A stretch of DNA of 64,000 nt from Staphylococcus sp. MI 10-1553. Its GTDB lineage: Bacteria; Bacillota; Bacilli; Staphylococcales; Staphylococcaceae. Of this stretch, positions 28,484 through 36,613 are shown in pieces. A program made the position numbers and the translations under genes. The stretch is taken from positions 1,178,001 through 1,242,000 of the forward strand of contig NZ_CP048279.1 of NCBI RefSeq assembly GCF_010365305.1. Direction: 5' to 3'. The notes under the pieces were generated by a model. The model did not search any database and was not told the DNA's origin. It worked only from the letters and a program-made list of their open reading frames with translations. Each line of letters starts with the position of its first letter. Within the stretch, counting starts at the first letter, position 1.

Positions 28484-29176
28484 TTACAGTATAACTTTTC
28501 CCGCTACTTTAATATCGTGACTACTATCAAAATGTAAGTCAGGATATTTTGAGTTCAACGAAACTAAACGTATTCCTTTTTCGTTGATAAATACCTTTTT
28601 TAAATAAGCTTCACCATCAATAACAAAGATACCGATTTGACCACTATTAATTTGTTTCGTTTTATCAACAAAGATAATCTCTTTATCTTCAAACATAGGC
28701 TCCATTGAATCACCGTTGACCTGCAATGCAAAGTCGTGATTAGGTATGTGTCCGTTGTACTGTGTTGTGAACTCTACACCATCTATTAACGTTTCTCCGG
28801 TACCTGCTGAAGCATAACCATAAACGGCGACCTCTTCTGATACTATGTTGTTTGAATTGATATGTAAGACTTTGTTGTTTTGTTCATCTAATTGTTCAGT
28901 AGCGTAGTCTAATACACGCTTTTGACGGGAAGGTGTGAGTTGGATTAATGTAGTTATTGAGTCGCTAACTAACGTATCATCAATCCCCATCAAGTTTTCT
29001 GGTTTAATATTTAACCCTTTACAAATTTTAATTATATTTTCTACTTTAGCATTGAACACTCCTCTTTCTAATATAGAACGAACTGTCGTATAAGCTAACC
29101 CTATTTCTTCTGAAAAAGCTTTAACCGAACCGGATTTTAATTCCATTAAATGTTTTAAATGTTTTTCTTTTTCCAA
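28484..29176 (-). CDS. cI: CI-like repressor with LexA/S24 autoprotease domain
   Basis: This 230-residue repressor keeps the prophage silent and is inactivated by RecA-stimulated self-cleavage. The N-terminal HTH (about 16-60) contains SVKAFSEEIGLAYTTVRSIL. The S24 domain holds the predicted cleavage site Ala124-Gly125 (YGYASAGTG), nucleophile Ser157 in NGDSMEP and general base Lys193 or 194 in AYLKKV. Translation starts at a TTG (29176) behind GAGGTAACC. The promoter and four operators lie directly upstream. Confidence 0.93.
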   Translation of the reverse strand: MEKEKHLKHLMELKSGSVKAFSEEIGLAYTTVRSILERGVFNAKVENIIKICKGLNIKPENLMGIDDTLVSDSITTLIQLTPSRQKRVLDYATEQLDEQNNKVLHINSNNIVSEEVAVYGYASAGTGETLIDGVEFTTQYNGHIPNHDFALQVNGDSMEPMFEDKEIIFVDKTKQINSGQIGIFVIDGEAYLKKVFINEKGIRLVSLNSKYPDLHFDSSHDIKVAGKVIL

Positions 29177-29208
29177 TTTTGGTTACCTCATTTCTAAAAT
29201 ATACTTAT

Positions 29209-29237
29209 ATAATAACATGCGAAAAATCGTATATCAA
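29209..29237 (-). promoter_or_regulatory. Repressor-maintenance promoter (PRM-like)
   Basis: On the minus strand, TTGATA (29237-29232), 17 bp, TATTAT (29214-29209), ahead of cI. Operator O1 fills the spacer, so full occupancy should repress cI itself. Confidence 0.75.
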
Positions 29238-29356
29238 GGCAAAGGAAATAAAAAAATACGAAAATTAGTATTGACTAGGCACGAAATTTCGTATATAGTG
29301 TACTTAAGCACTTCGGCAGTGCTAATTTTTAAAATTTCAAATACGAAAATTCGTAT
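29217..29356. promoter_or_regulatory. Four phage operators in the cI-cro intergenic region
   Basis: Four 16-bp imperfect palindromes share the pattern ATACGAA-WW-TTCGTAT: O1 at 29217-29232 (ATGCGAA..ATCGTAT), O2 at 29256-29271 (ATACGAA..TTAGTAT), O3 at 29279-29294 (GCACGAA..TTCGTAT) and O4 at 29341-29356 (perfect half-sites). O1 lies in the cI promoter, O2 and O3 flank or overlap the -35 and spacer of the cro promoter, and O4 lies just before the cro ribosome binding site. Confidence 0.85.
29271..29299 (+). promoter_or_regulatory. Lytic promoter (PR-like)
   Basis: TTGACT (29271-29276), 17 bp, TATAGT (29294-29299). Operator O3 sits in the spacer and O2 ends on the -35, which fits repression by CI and Cro. 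It drives cro and the early operon. Confidence 0.85.
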
Positions 29357-29372
29357 AATTGGAGGAGGTACA

Positions 29373-29588
29373 ATGTTGACCAATTTAGAAAAAGTTAGAA
29401 AACAGAATAAAGTATCTCTGGTGGATATCGCAGACTTATTAGAGGTTCGATATCAAACGGTATCAGATAAGATTAACGGTATTTCTGATTTCAAATTTGG
29501 AGAAGCGTTACTTATTAAAAATACTTTCTTTCCAGAGTATGAAATTGAATATCTGTTTTCAAGAGAAAAAGAAAAAGTCACAACTTAA
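29373..29588 (+). CDS. cro: Cro-like regulator
   Basis: This 71-residue protein starts MLTNLEKVRKQN at 29373 with GGAGGAGG upstream. A helix-turn-helix, VSLVDIADLLEVRYQTVSDKIN, covers about residues 15-36. It is the first gene of the rightward early operon, faces CI across the operator region, and is expected to bind the same four palindromes with a different order of preference. Confidence 0.82.
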   Translation: MLTNLEKVRKQNKVSLVDIADLLEVRYQTVSDKINGISDFKFGEALLIKNTFFPEYEIEYLFSREKEKVTT

Positions 29589-29599
29589 AGGAGGACACT

Positions 29600-29860
29600 A
29601 TGAACGAAGAAGAAAAAAATAAATTTCTATCAATATTGAATGACAGCAATTATCGAATGACCATTGCAAGTTTACTGATAATAGCAATGGAAGAAAGAGA
29701 TTCTAATTTCAATCGGTCAGTCGGCTATCTCATAAATTCTTTAAACGAAAATAACCGACCAACAGAAGAGGCTAAAACAAAATCGATATTACCAACGCTG
29801 TTATCGATACTAGCAATGACAATGTCGATAGTAGCAGTGGTATTGCAAATTTTAAATTAA
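29600..29860 (+). CDS. Small early phage protein with C-terminal membrane helix
   Basis: This 86-residue protein is mostly polar, with a C-terminal hydrophobic segment (about residues 62-86, ILPTLLSILAMTMSIVAVV), a tail-anchored topology. The ATG follows AAAGGAGGACACT, 11 bases behind cro. Its last 89 bases are shared with the convergent gene 29772-30056, which also encodes its membrane helix there. I do not recognise the family. Confidence 0.6.
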   Translation: MNEEEKNKFLSILNDSNYRMTIASLLIIAMEERDSNFNRSVGYLINSLNENNRPTEEAKTKSILPTLLSILAMTMSIVAVVLQILN

Positions 29861-30056
29861 AGTTTTCGAAGAATTCTCTACCTTCATCAGAGATATAGAC
29901 GTAATCGTCATGAATAGGAAAATAACCGTCAAAATCCACAATTTTTTGATAGATGTAATTTTTGTTTAATAAACGATCAGTAGTTCTATTATCTTTGTAT
30001 TTCAATTGGCCTTTAAGGTAAAGCGAAAACAAGTAACAGTACATTTTAAAACTCAT
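29772..30056 (-). CDS. Leftward membrane-anchored small protein inside the early region
   Basis: This 94-residue protein starts MSFKMYCYLF at 30056, with an excellent GAAAGGAGGTGAG upstream. The N-terminal two-thirds look like a winged-helix domain, with the wing HDDYVYISDEGREFF; the last ~24 residues form a membrane helix (AIPLLLSTLSLLVSITALVI). It runs against the lytic transcript and has its own extended -10 promoter, so it is probably made in the lysogen. Its 3' end overlaps gene 29600-29860 by 89 bp. A superinfection-exclusion or immunity role is possible but unproven. Confidence 0.65.
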   Translation of the reverse strand: MSFKMYCYLFSLYLKGQLKYKDNRTTDRLLNKNYIYQKIVDFDGYFPIHDDYVYISDEGREFFENFNLKFAIPLLLSTLSLLVSITALVISILF

Positions 30057-30089
30057 ACTTCTCACCTCCTTTCGCCAGGAGATAAGAAA

Positions 30090-30098
30090 AGTATAGCA
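30090..30098 (-). promoter_or_regulatory. Extended -10 promoter for the leftward gene
   Basis: Read leftward, the sequence is TGCTATACT, an extended -10 (TGN-TATACT), 34 bases ahead of the ATG at 30056. Between them, CTCCT could pair with AGGAG of the ribosome binding site across a GGCGAA loop. Confidence 0.55.
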
Positions 30099-30128
30099 CA
30101 ACGAAATTTAAATAAGGAGAAAAGAAAA

Positions 30129-30338
30129 ATGGAATTTATCGGATTTGCAGATGCACAAGAATTTATCAAAATTAGCGGTATTTCTGAATGGCATCTTGAA
30201 CATGAAGTATATGCAAATGCAGATTTCAGAAAGACGTGTATGTTCAGATTCGGAAAAGGCGGTAAACGCTATATCGAGATTGAACCAGCGCTTAAATTTA
30301 TTAAAGAAAACATTTTAATCAGAGAAACGGACTTATAA
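30129..30338 (+). CDS. Small phage DNA-binding protein, DUF771-like
   Basis: This 69-residue protein starts MEFIGFADAQEFIKISGIS at 30129 behind AAGGAG. The layout of a short helix pair followed by FRKTCMFRFGKGGKRYIEIEP resembles the winged or excisionase-like DUF771 family of staphylococcal phages. The similarity is by eye and modest. An excisionase function is possible, since no xis lies near int. Confidence 0.5.
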   Translation: MEFIGFADAQEFIKISGISEWHLEHEVYANADFRKTCMFRFGKGGKRYIEIEPALKFIKENILIRETDL

Positions 30339-30351
30339 GGAGGTGATTAAA

Positions 30352-30528
30352 ATGAAAAACATTATTGCATGGTTCATGACGGTTGCCGTCGCATTTGTAC
30401 TAGGTACAGCGCTTGCTTTTGTAGGTGTGTACTTTACCACAATCTTATTTGTGCTAACTGTGGTTGAAATCATCACATACTACGGTACCTACTACACAAT
30501 CGAAGCATTAAAAAAGACTGAGTGCTAG
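30352..30528 (+). CDS. Small two-helix membrane protein
   Basis: This 58-residue protein starts MKNIIAWFMTVAV with AAGGAGGTGATT upstream. Two hydrophobic segments (about 4-24 and 26-47) fill nearly all of it. It belongs to the early operon and starts 14 bases after the previous gene. No family is recognised. Confidence 0.55.
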   Translation: MKNIIAWFMTVAVAFVLGTALAFVGVYFTTILFVLTVVEIITYYGTYYTIEALKKTEC

Positions 30529-30608
30529 CTGCAACTAGCAAACAGTCGAAGTAATAAAAAATATTTTTTTATGGATTAATTATACCACAAATCATAGGAG
30601 GAACCATC

Positions 30609-30815
30609 ATGTCAGAAAAAATCAAAGTATCCTACACAGAATTTAAAAATTTAATCGCTTCTGAAACTAAATTAGAACAGGAAAATCAGGAGCTTAAAGA
30701 AAGAATTGAGATTTTAGAGGGTCTTTATAAATTTAAGTCCGAAGAAGCCGAAAAATTAAAGAGAGAATTAGACAATTGGACTCTCGAAGATCACGAGGAG
30801 GAACCCGTATTTTGA
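30609..30815 (+). CDS. Small coiled-coil phage protein
   Basis: This 68-residue, highly charged, helical protein has heptads through LEQENQELKERIEILEGLYK. The ATG follows AGGAGGAACCATC. Its TGA overlaps the TTG start of the next gene. The function is unknown. Confidence 0.6.
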   Translation: MSEKIKVSYTEFKNLIASETKLEQENQELKERIEILEGLYKFKSEEAEKLKRELDNWTLEDHEEEPVF

Positions 30816-31057
30816 CTAAATCAGAAGCTTTAAAAATAGCAAATCACATCAACAAGTTGATTTATAAATCCAACAAAACAGCTTCATTAAGATTTTCAAT
30901 GAGAAACGGAAAACCCGAAATTTCATTCATATATGTCGTCGAATTTGGACGTGCTAAACATATAAAAATTTCAAAATGGTTCACCGAAGAACTCGTTGAA
31001 GAAGCAATTAAAGAAATTGAAAGAATTTTGAAAGAGGAGGCGTCATTTGATGAGTAA
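30812..31057 (+). CDS. Hypothetical phage protein with TTG start
   Basis: This 81-residue protein starts at TTG 30812 (TKSEALKIANHINKLIY), placed behind GAGGAGGAAC and overlapping the previous stop as TTGA. A longer frame upstream would overlap more and lacks a site. The composition is basic with mixed alpha/beta character. The family is not recognised. Confidence 0.55.
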   Translation: MTKSEALKIANHINKLIYKSNKTASLRFSMRNGKPEISFIYVVEFGRAKHIKISKWFTEELVEEAIKEIERILKEEASFDE

Positions 31058-31535
31058 TTTATTTGACCTTAATCAAAACGAACTCACAATTTTAGAAATG
31101 CTGGAAAATGAAGAATTAAGTTTTGATGATGTAAAAGACACATTAGACGCAATTCAAGACGAGCAAAAACGTAAATATGATTCTATGCAAAAGATGGTTC
31201 TATCGTTAAAAGGTGATGTAAATACATTAAAAGAACGTGAGACGGCACTTAATAAACGTCGTAAATCATATGAAAACAAAATCAAATCACTTCAAAATTA
31301 TATGCTTGAATCAATGAAGTTTAAAGGCGAAACGAACTTTAAAACTCAGGAATTCACATACTTCATTCGTAAATCTGACTTAACTCAGATTGATGACGAA
31401 AGTGCAATACCTGATAAGTACAAAGTAGAACAAGCGCCTAAAATAAACAAAACGCAAATAAAGAAAGACATTAAAGCAGGAATTGAAGTTAAAGGTGCAT
31501 CGCTCATCGAGAATGAAAGTTTAGGGGTGAGATGA
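31050..31535 (+). CDS. Siphovirus Gp157-family protein
   Basis: This 161-residue protein has a long N-terminal coiled coil (about 15-90) and the C-terminal region FKTQEFTYFIRKSDLTQIDD with IPDKYKV, which matches the Gp157 family. The family has been linked to phage resistance in Streptococcus thermophilus, but its biochemical role is unclear. The ATG at 31050 lies behind GAGGAGG and is preferred over the TTG one codon earlier. It precedes the recombination/replication genes. Confidence 0.8.
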   Translation: MSNLFDLNQNELTILEMLENEELSFDDVKDTLDAIQDEQKRKYDSMQKMVLSLKGDVNTLKERETALNKRRKSYENKIKSLQNYMLESMKFKGETNFKTQEFTYFIRKSDLTQIDDESAIPDKYKVEQAPKINKTQIKKDIKAGIEVKGASLIENESLGVR

Positions 31536-31709
31536 TTGGAAGTATGGAAACCAATTTTAAACTATGAGGGTTTATATGAAGTGAGTAATACAGGAAAAAT
31601 AAAGAGTTTAAAGAAAAGTATCATCATGAAACCACCTACAAATAACAGTGGTTATAAAACAAAGGTCAACTGTGGGGTTGGTTACAGGAGGATGCATCAT
31701 GACATTTAA
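31536..31709 (+). pseudogene. Truncated NUMOD4-type homing endonuclease
   Basis: From a TTG at 31536 behind GGGGTGAG, 57 codons read EVWKPILNYEGLYEVSNTG then KIKSLKKS. This is the NUMOD4 DNA-binding motif found at the N-terminus of HNH homing endonucleases. The frame ends shortly afterwards (GYRRMHHDI) without HNH residues and overlaps the next gene's start. The catalytic half has been deleted. It shows that a mobile endonuclease once sat here. Confidence 0.7.
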
Positions 31710-32400
31710 CATAAAACCAGCATCAGAAATACAAAAAAAGAAAATAACTTATTTATTATATGCACCTCCTGGAACCGGTAAAACACATACGATCAATTTT
31801 TTAGAAGGTAAAACATTATATATATCTGTAGATAAAACAGAATACCCACTAAGAAATAATCCGGATGTAGATATTTTAGATTTTAATACTCACGAGGCTT
31901 GGAATGAATATGCTGAACTAGCAAAGTTTTTAAAAGAATCAGACTTATCGAAGTACGAAAATATAGTAATAGATAACATTTCTGAATTGTTTAGAGCGAT
32001 GTTAGCAAATTTAGGAAGAGACGGACGAAATCAAAGAGTCCCAGAAATGAGACATTATCAACAAGTAGATTTCTTCATAATTGACAGTTTTAGATTTATG
32101 CAATCACTGGGCAAGCGTCTCGTTTTTTTAGCGTGGGAAACCACAGAAGAATTTCATTCGGAGGGTGGTCAAATTCTCACTAAAACTGTGCCGGATATTC
32201 GGAAAACTATACGTGATAATATCGCAGGACTGTGTCAAGTAGTTGCAAAATTGAAGTATAACGAAAAGACAGAAACAAGAGGTTTTTACTTACAAGCTAC
32301 AAATAGTATTTACGCTAAAAATCAGTTAGATAGCAGAAAACATTGTCTGCAAGATGAATTATTTAACGTTGGCGGGGAGGTGGTCAACAATGGCGACTAA
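31699..32400 (+). CDS. Phage P-loop nucleotide-binding protein
   Basis: This 233-residue ATPase has Walker A APPGTGKT at about residues 23-30 and a Walker B-like ENIVIDNIS near 88. The pattern fits the phage 'nucleotide-binding protein' family (RecA/Sak4-like) that accompanies DUF669 single-strand binding proteins. It probably assists recombination or replication. The start at ATG 31699 has CAGGAGGATG upstream. Its stop overlaps the helicase start. Confidence 0.8.
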   Translation: MTFNIKPASEIQKKKITYLLYAPPGTGKTHTINFLEGKTLYISVDKTEYPLRNNPDVDILDFNTHEAWNEYAELAKFLKESDLSKYENIVIDNISELFRAMLANLGRDGRNQRVPEMRHYQQVDFFIIDSFRFMQSLGKRLVFLAWETTEEFHSEGGQILTKTVPDIRKTIRDNIAGLCQVVAKLKYNEKTETRGFYLQATNSIYAKNQLDSRKHCLQDELFNVGGEVVNNGD

Positions 32401-33747
32401 CTTCCAACTGAGAGATTACCAAATTGAATTAATTAATGGATTATATGATTCGATTGGAAAAGGTAATCAAAACATTATGGTACAGTCGCCTGCCTGAATG
32501 CAGGAAGCGGTAAGTCTGTCACCATGTCAGAGGTAGCAAGGCGTGCGACTGACAAAGGCAATAGAGTGCTGTTTTGCGTACACAGGATAGAGTTAGTGAA
32601 CCAAATCAAAAACACGTTTCGATTAAACAATGTTGACATGGATCTATGTCATGTCGGAATGGTTCAAACAATCAAGAATCGTGTCAAACGTGGTGCAGAA
32701 CCTGAACCGTCAATCATCTTAGTGGACGAAGCGCACCACTCATTAGCAAAAACGTATCTCGATATATTCGAGGCGTTTCCCGACGCGTATGTGTTTGGCT
32801 TCAGCGCAACACCATGTAGATTAAACGGTAGAGGTTTTACAGACGTGTTCACTGATTTAATACCTGGTAAAACAGTTAAATGGTTAATCGACAACAAACG
32901 ATTAGCACCGTTTAAATATTATTCGGTGAATTTGCTCGACGCTAATCAATTAAAAACAGCTAGCACAGGTGACTACCGTTCTGATTCAATTACAAACGCG
33001 ATGAAAACGACAATTTATGGTGATGCCGTTGAAAACTATAAGAAGTTTGCTGACGGTAAGAAAACTATTATCTACACTCACAATGTTGAATCGAGTAAGC
33101 AGGTTGCAGAAAAGTTTAATCAATCAGGTTATAAAGCGTTGCAAGTTGATGGTAAAACACCTAAATCTGAACGTGATGCAGCAATGGCAAAATTCAGAAA
33201 TAACGAGGTTAATATACTCGTTAATGCCGAGTTGTACGGCGAAGGTGTAGACGTGCCAGATTGTCACTGTGTCATACTGCTACGCCCTACTAAATCACTG
33301 ACGTTATTCATTCAGCAGACTATGCGTGCGATGCGTTATCAAGAAAACAAGACAGCAATCATCATAGATCATGTAGGCAATTATCTTACACATGGGTTAC
33401 CTACAACCGAGCATGACTGGCATGAGCATTTTAAAGGCGTTGATAAAAAGAAGCGTGAAGAGAATACTGTTATGGCTAAACAATGCCCAGAATGTTTTAG
33501 TGTAGTAGCTTCTACACACTCGGAATGTCCATATTGCGGGCATGAATGGAAATCAGAAGAGCAAGCATTACAACAAGATTCAGAAACAGAATTAGAAGAA
33601 ATTACAGAAGAAACATTTATCAAATTAAATTTTAAAGAACCTAAAGACTGCAAGAGTATGAAAGAGTTATACGAATTAGCTAAAAACAGGGGTTATAAAC
33701 CTGGTTGGGCATACTTTCAAGGCAAACATTTAGGACTAATCAAATAA
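32390..33747 (+). pseudogene. DEAD/DEAH-box helicase broken by an 8-nt insertion in Walker A
   Basis: The helicase starts at ATG 32390 (MATNFQLRDYQIELINGL), reads to QSPA, and meets TGA at 32495. Removing eight bases (about 32493-32500) restores SPAGSGKSVTMSEV and a continuous frame of 449 codons. Downstream motifs are intact: VDEAHHSLA, GFSATP, IIYTHNVE and QQTMRAMRYQ. A four-Cys zinc ribbon (CPECFSVV...CPYCGHEW) is at the C-terminus. As it stands, only a fragment starting at an internal ATG (32524) could be made, lacking Walker A. It is either inactivated, rescued by recoding, or a sequencing error. Confidence 0.85.
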
Positions 33748-33764
33748 AAAGGAGATTTTAAATT

Positions 33765-34268
33765 ATGACAAACTTTACTTTAAATATGGAGGATACTTTC
33801 GATGGAGGTATCCAAGATGGGACTTATGAAACGGTGATTACAAAGTGTGAGGAAAATGTAACGCCAGGTGGAGCAGAACACGTAGACATGCGCTTAACAA
33901 TCAGAAATGACGTAAATCAAAAATATAAAAATAACGTTATTTTCCATAAGATTTGGAAAGCAAAAGCAACTGGTAAATACGACATGCGATTTTTCAACAC
34001 AATCGGTGCAGCGGCACAATTGCAACAAGGTAAAGCATATTCGTCAATTGAAGAATTATTCAATGACTACTTAGGCAAACCAGTTAAAGTCACAGTTAAA
34101 AACGAAACTTCAGAATATAACGGCAACACTTATGAAAATCTAAACGTTAAACGTTGGGATAAAACAGCGTTACCGGAAATGACACATCAATTTAAAACTA
34201 CCGAAGACGGTGAGAATCCATTTGCAGGTGGAGAAGTTAATGTTGATGATGACGACTTACCATTTTAA
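33765..34268 (+). CDS. DUF669 single-strand-binding-like protein
   Basis: This 167-residue protein is an OB-like DUF669 member that substitutes for SSB in phage replication clusters. Its acidic tail ends DDDDLPF, closely like the DDDIPF tip by which bacterial SSB recruits partners. The ATG follows AAAGGAG. It sits between the helicase and the primase, which supports a single-strand DNA role. Function is inferred from context and tail. Confidence 0.8.
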   Translation: MTNFTLNMEDTFDGGIQDGTYETVITKCEENVTPGGAEHVDMRLTIRNDVNQKYKNNVIFHKIWKAKATGKYDMRFFNTIGAAAQLQQGKAYSSIEELFNDYLGKPVKVTVKNETSEYNGNTYENLNVKRWDKTALPEMTHQFKTTEDGENPFAGGEVNVDDDDLPF

Positions 34269-34296
34269 TTCGTAAATAAAAACAAGGAGGGTTATT

Positions 34297-36603
34297 ATGT
34301 ACGACAATATACCTTACGAATTAAAAGAATTAGATCGTTGGTGTTGCTTCAAGATTGAGCAAGGTACAAACGGGCGTAAAACAAAACGCCCTTATAACCC
34401 CCTTACCAATCAAATGGCGAAGTCCAACGACGAAAATACATGGGTATCGTTCGAAGATGCCGCAAGTCTATCTATCAATTATGACGGTATTGGTTTTTTC
34501 TTCAAAGAACCATATATCGGTGTCGACCTAGATGGTGTCGGTAAAGAAATTACCGAATATTTAGAAAATGAAGAAGCCGAAAACATTGTTTCGGAATTTA
34601 TAGAGATACTCGAAACCTATGCAGAAATCAGTCCATCGGGAAGCGGTATTCACTTAATTGTTAAAGGTGAATTACCTGCAAAAGGTCGCAGACGTGGCAA
34701 TGTAGAAATTTATAATCATGGTCGATTCTTCACGATGACAGGCAAACACATTGGTGGATATAACCGCATTAACGAAGATGAGATGAATAAACTATCCTAC
34801 TTACACAGTAAATACATTCTAAAGCCTGATACAGAAAAGAAAATTATTAACACCAACAAAGGATTCGGCAATGATTTATCAATAGAACAGATTATCGATA
34901 TTGCTAAAAAATCTAAAAATGGTTTACGTTTTACTACTCTATACGAGGGGGATTGGTCACAATTCTACTCATCACAATCAGAAGCGGACCTCGCATTCTG
35001 TAACGACCTAGCGTTTTGGACCGCACGTGATCCACACAAGATGGACGCGATTTTCAGAAAATCAGTGTTATACCGTGATAAATGGGATGAAACTCGTGGT
35101 GAAGATACGTACGGCAATATCACAATTTCAAGAGCAATAGAAAGTTGCAGCAACGAGTTTATTCCTGAAGTTTCACCCGATAACGATTTTCAGATTTATG
35201 TCATGGAGCAAGACGTTAAGCCTGCAAAGAAAGACAAGCGTTATTCATACGATGACACGGGCAACGCTGAACGATTACGTGATTATTACGGCGATTACAT
35301 TCGATACAACTACACAGCAAATGCATGGTTTTACTATGACGGCAAGCGTTGGAAAAAAGACGATGCAGGTAAGATGAAGCATCTTGTGGATAAAGTTGTG
35401 AATAAGTTGAAAGACGAAAAATTGTACATCAGTGATGATGTGGACGAAGAAGATATGAAGAAGTACCGATATCGACACTGGAAAGATTCACGTAACCACA
35501 GTAAAAAAGTGAACATGATGAAAGAATGTCAGCACTTGTTGCCGATTCATCATCATAATTTTGATACGGATTTCACACTTTTTAATACTCAAAACGGTTA
35601 TATCGATTTAGCTACCGGAATGCTACACGAACATGAGAAAAACAAATTCTTTACAAAAATGAGTAACACAGAATACACAGATAATGCTGATTGTCCGATA
35701 TGGTTAGACTTCCTAAATGACATATTTTTAGGAAGACAAGAATTAATTGATTATATCCAACGAGCAGTCGGTTACTCATTATCAGGTTTCACATCAGAAC
35801 AAGTGCTATTTGTTTTATACGGTAATGGTCGAAATGGTAAATCAGTATTTTTAGACATCATGAATGAAGTTTTTGGAGATTATGCAACGAACATTCGACC
35901 ACAAGCAATCATGGCCGGTAAAAATAATTCTGACGCATCACCTGAAATCGCCAAACTCGATGGCGCTCGATTCGTTACTACTACAGAACCGAATGAGGGT
36001 GACCGATTTGACGAGGGATTATTAAAACAATTAACCGGTGGTGACAAGGTGTCAGCACGACGATTATACGAAAACGAATTCGAGTTTACACCACAGTTGA
36101 AACTTTGGATGGCAACGAACCATAAGCCATATGTTAGAGGCACTGACGAGGGAATATGGCGAAGATTCGTCATCATACCATTCGAAAAGCAAATACCGCT
36201 TCATGAAGTTGATAAGGATCTAACACAGAAACTTAAAAAGGAACTGCCTGCAATCATTAAGTGGTGTGTTGACGGTTACCTTGAGTGGCAACGTCTCGGA
36301 CTTGCTGAACCAAAAATCATCAGAGAGCAGAGAGAAGAATACCGTACAGAAATGGACCCTATTGAGATGTTTTTAGATGAGTGTTGTAGAAAAAGAAGCG
36401 AAACATCAAGAGTCAAAGGTAGTTTACTATTTCAGGCTTACGATATGTGGGCGAAAGAGAATCATCAGTACCGTATGACTAGTACTAAATTCGGTAAAGA
36501 AATGAAGAAAAAAATAAAATGGAAGCCCTCAAACGGAATTCAATATTTAGGAATAGAACTTTTGAAAGAGTACAACCCTAATTTTATAAAACTCAACTTG
36601 TAA
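34297..36603 (+). CDS. Phage primase-helicase (AEP-type N-terminus, D5/SF3 helicase C-terminus)
   Basis: This 768-residue replication protein has an N-terminal archaeo-eukaryotic primase-like domain with YIGVDLDGVG near residue 72 (the DxD pair) and SPSGSGIHLIVKG near 112. The C-terminal half contains the D5 N region (CPIWLDFLNDIFLG) and an SF3 helicase with Walker A YGNGRNGKSVF near 507 and the LKLWMATNHKP motif. It primes and unwinds the phage origin. An iteron array lies immediately downstream. Confidence 0.88.
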   Translation: MYDNIPYELKELDRWCCFKIEQGTNGRKTKRPYNPLTNQMAKSNDENTWVSFEDAASLSINYDGIGFFFKEPYIGVDLDGVGKEITEYLENEEAENIVSEFIEILETYAEISPSGSGIHLIVKGELPAKGRRRGNVEIYNHGRFFTMTGKHIGGYNRINEDEMNKLSYLHSKYILKPDTEKKIINTNKGFGNDLSIEQIIDIAKKSKNGLRFTTLYEGDWSQFYSSQSEADLAFCNDLAFWTARDPHKMDAIFRKSVLYRDKWDETRGEDTYGNITISRAIESCSNEFIPEVSPDNDFQIYVMEQDVKPAKKDKRYSYDDTGNAERLRDYYGDYIRYNYTANAWFYYDGKRWKKDDAGKMKHLVDKVVNKLKDEKLYISDDVDEEDMKKYRYRHWKDSRNHSKKVNMMKECQHLLPIHHHNFDTDFTLFNTQNGYIDLATGMLHEHEKNKFFTKMSNTEYTDNADCPIWLDFLNDIFLGRQELIDYIQRAVGYSLSGFTSEQVLFVLYGNGRNGKSVFLDIMNEVFGDYATNIRPQAIMAGKNNSDASPEIAKLDGARFVTTTEPNEGDRFDEGLLKQLTGGDKVSARRLYENEFEFTPQLKLWMATNHKPYVRGTDEGIWRRFVIIPFEKQIPLHEVDKDLTQKLKKELPAIIKWCVDGYLEWQRLGLAEPKIIREQREEYRTEMDPIEMFLDECCRKRSETSRVKGSLLFQAYDMWAKENHQYRMTSTKFGKEMKKKIKWKPSNGIQYLGIELLKEYNPNFIKLNL

Positions 36604-36613
36604 TTTTACATTG

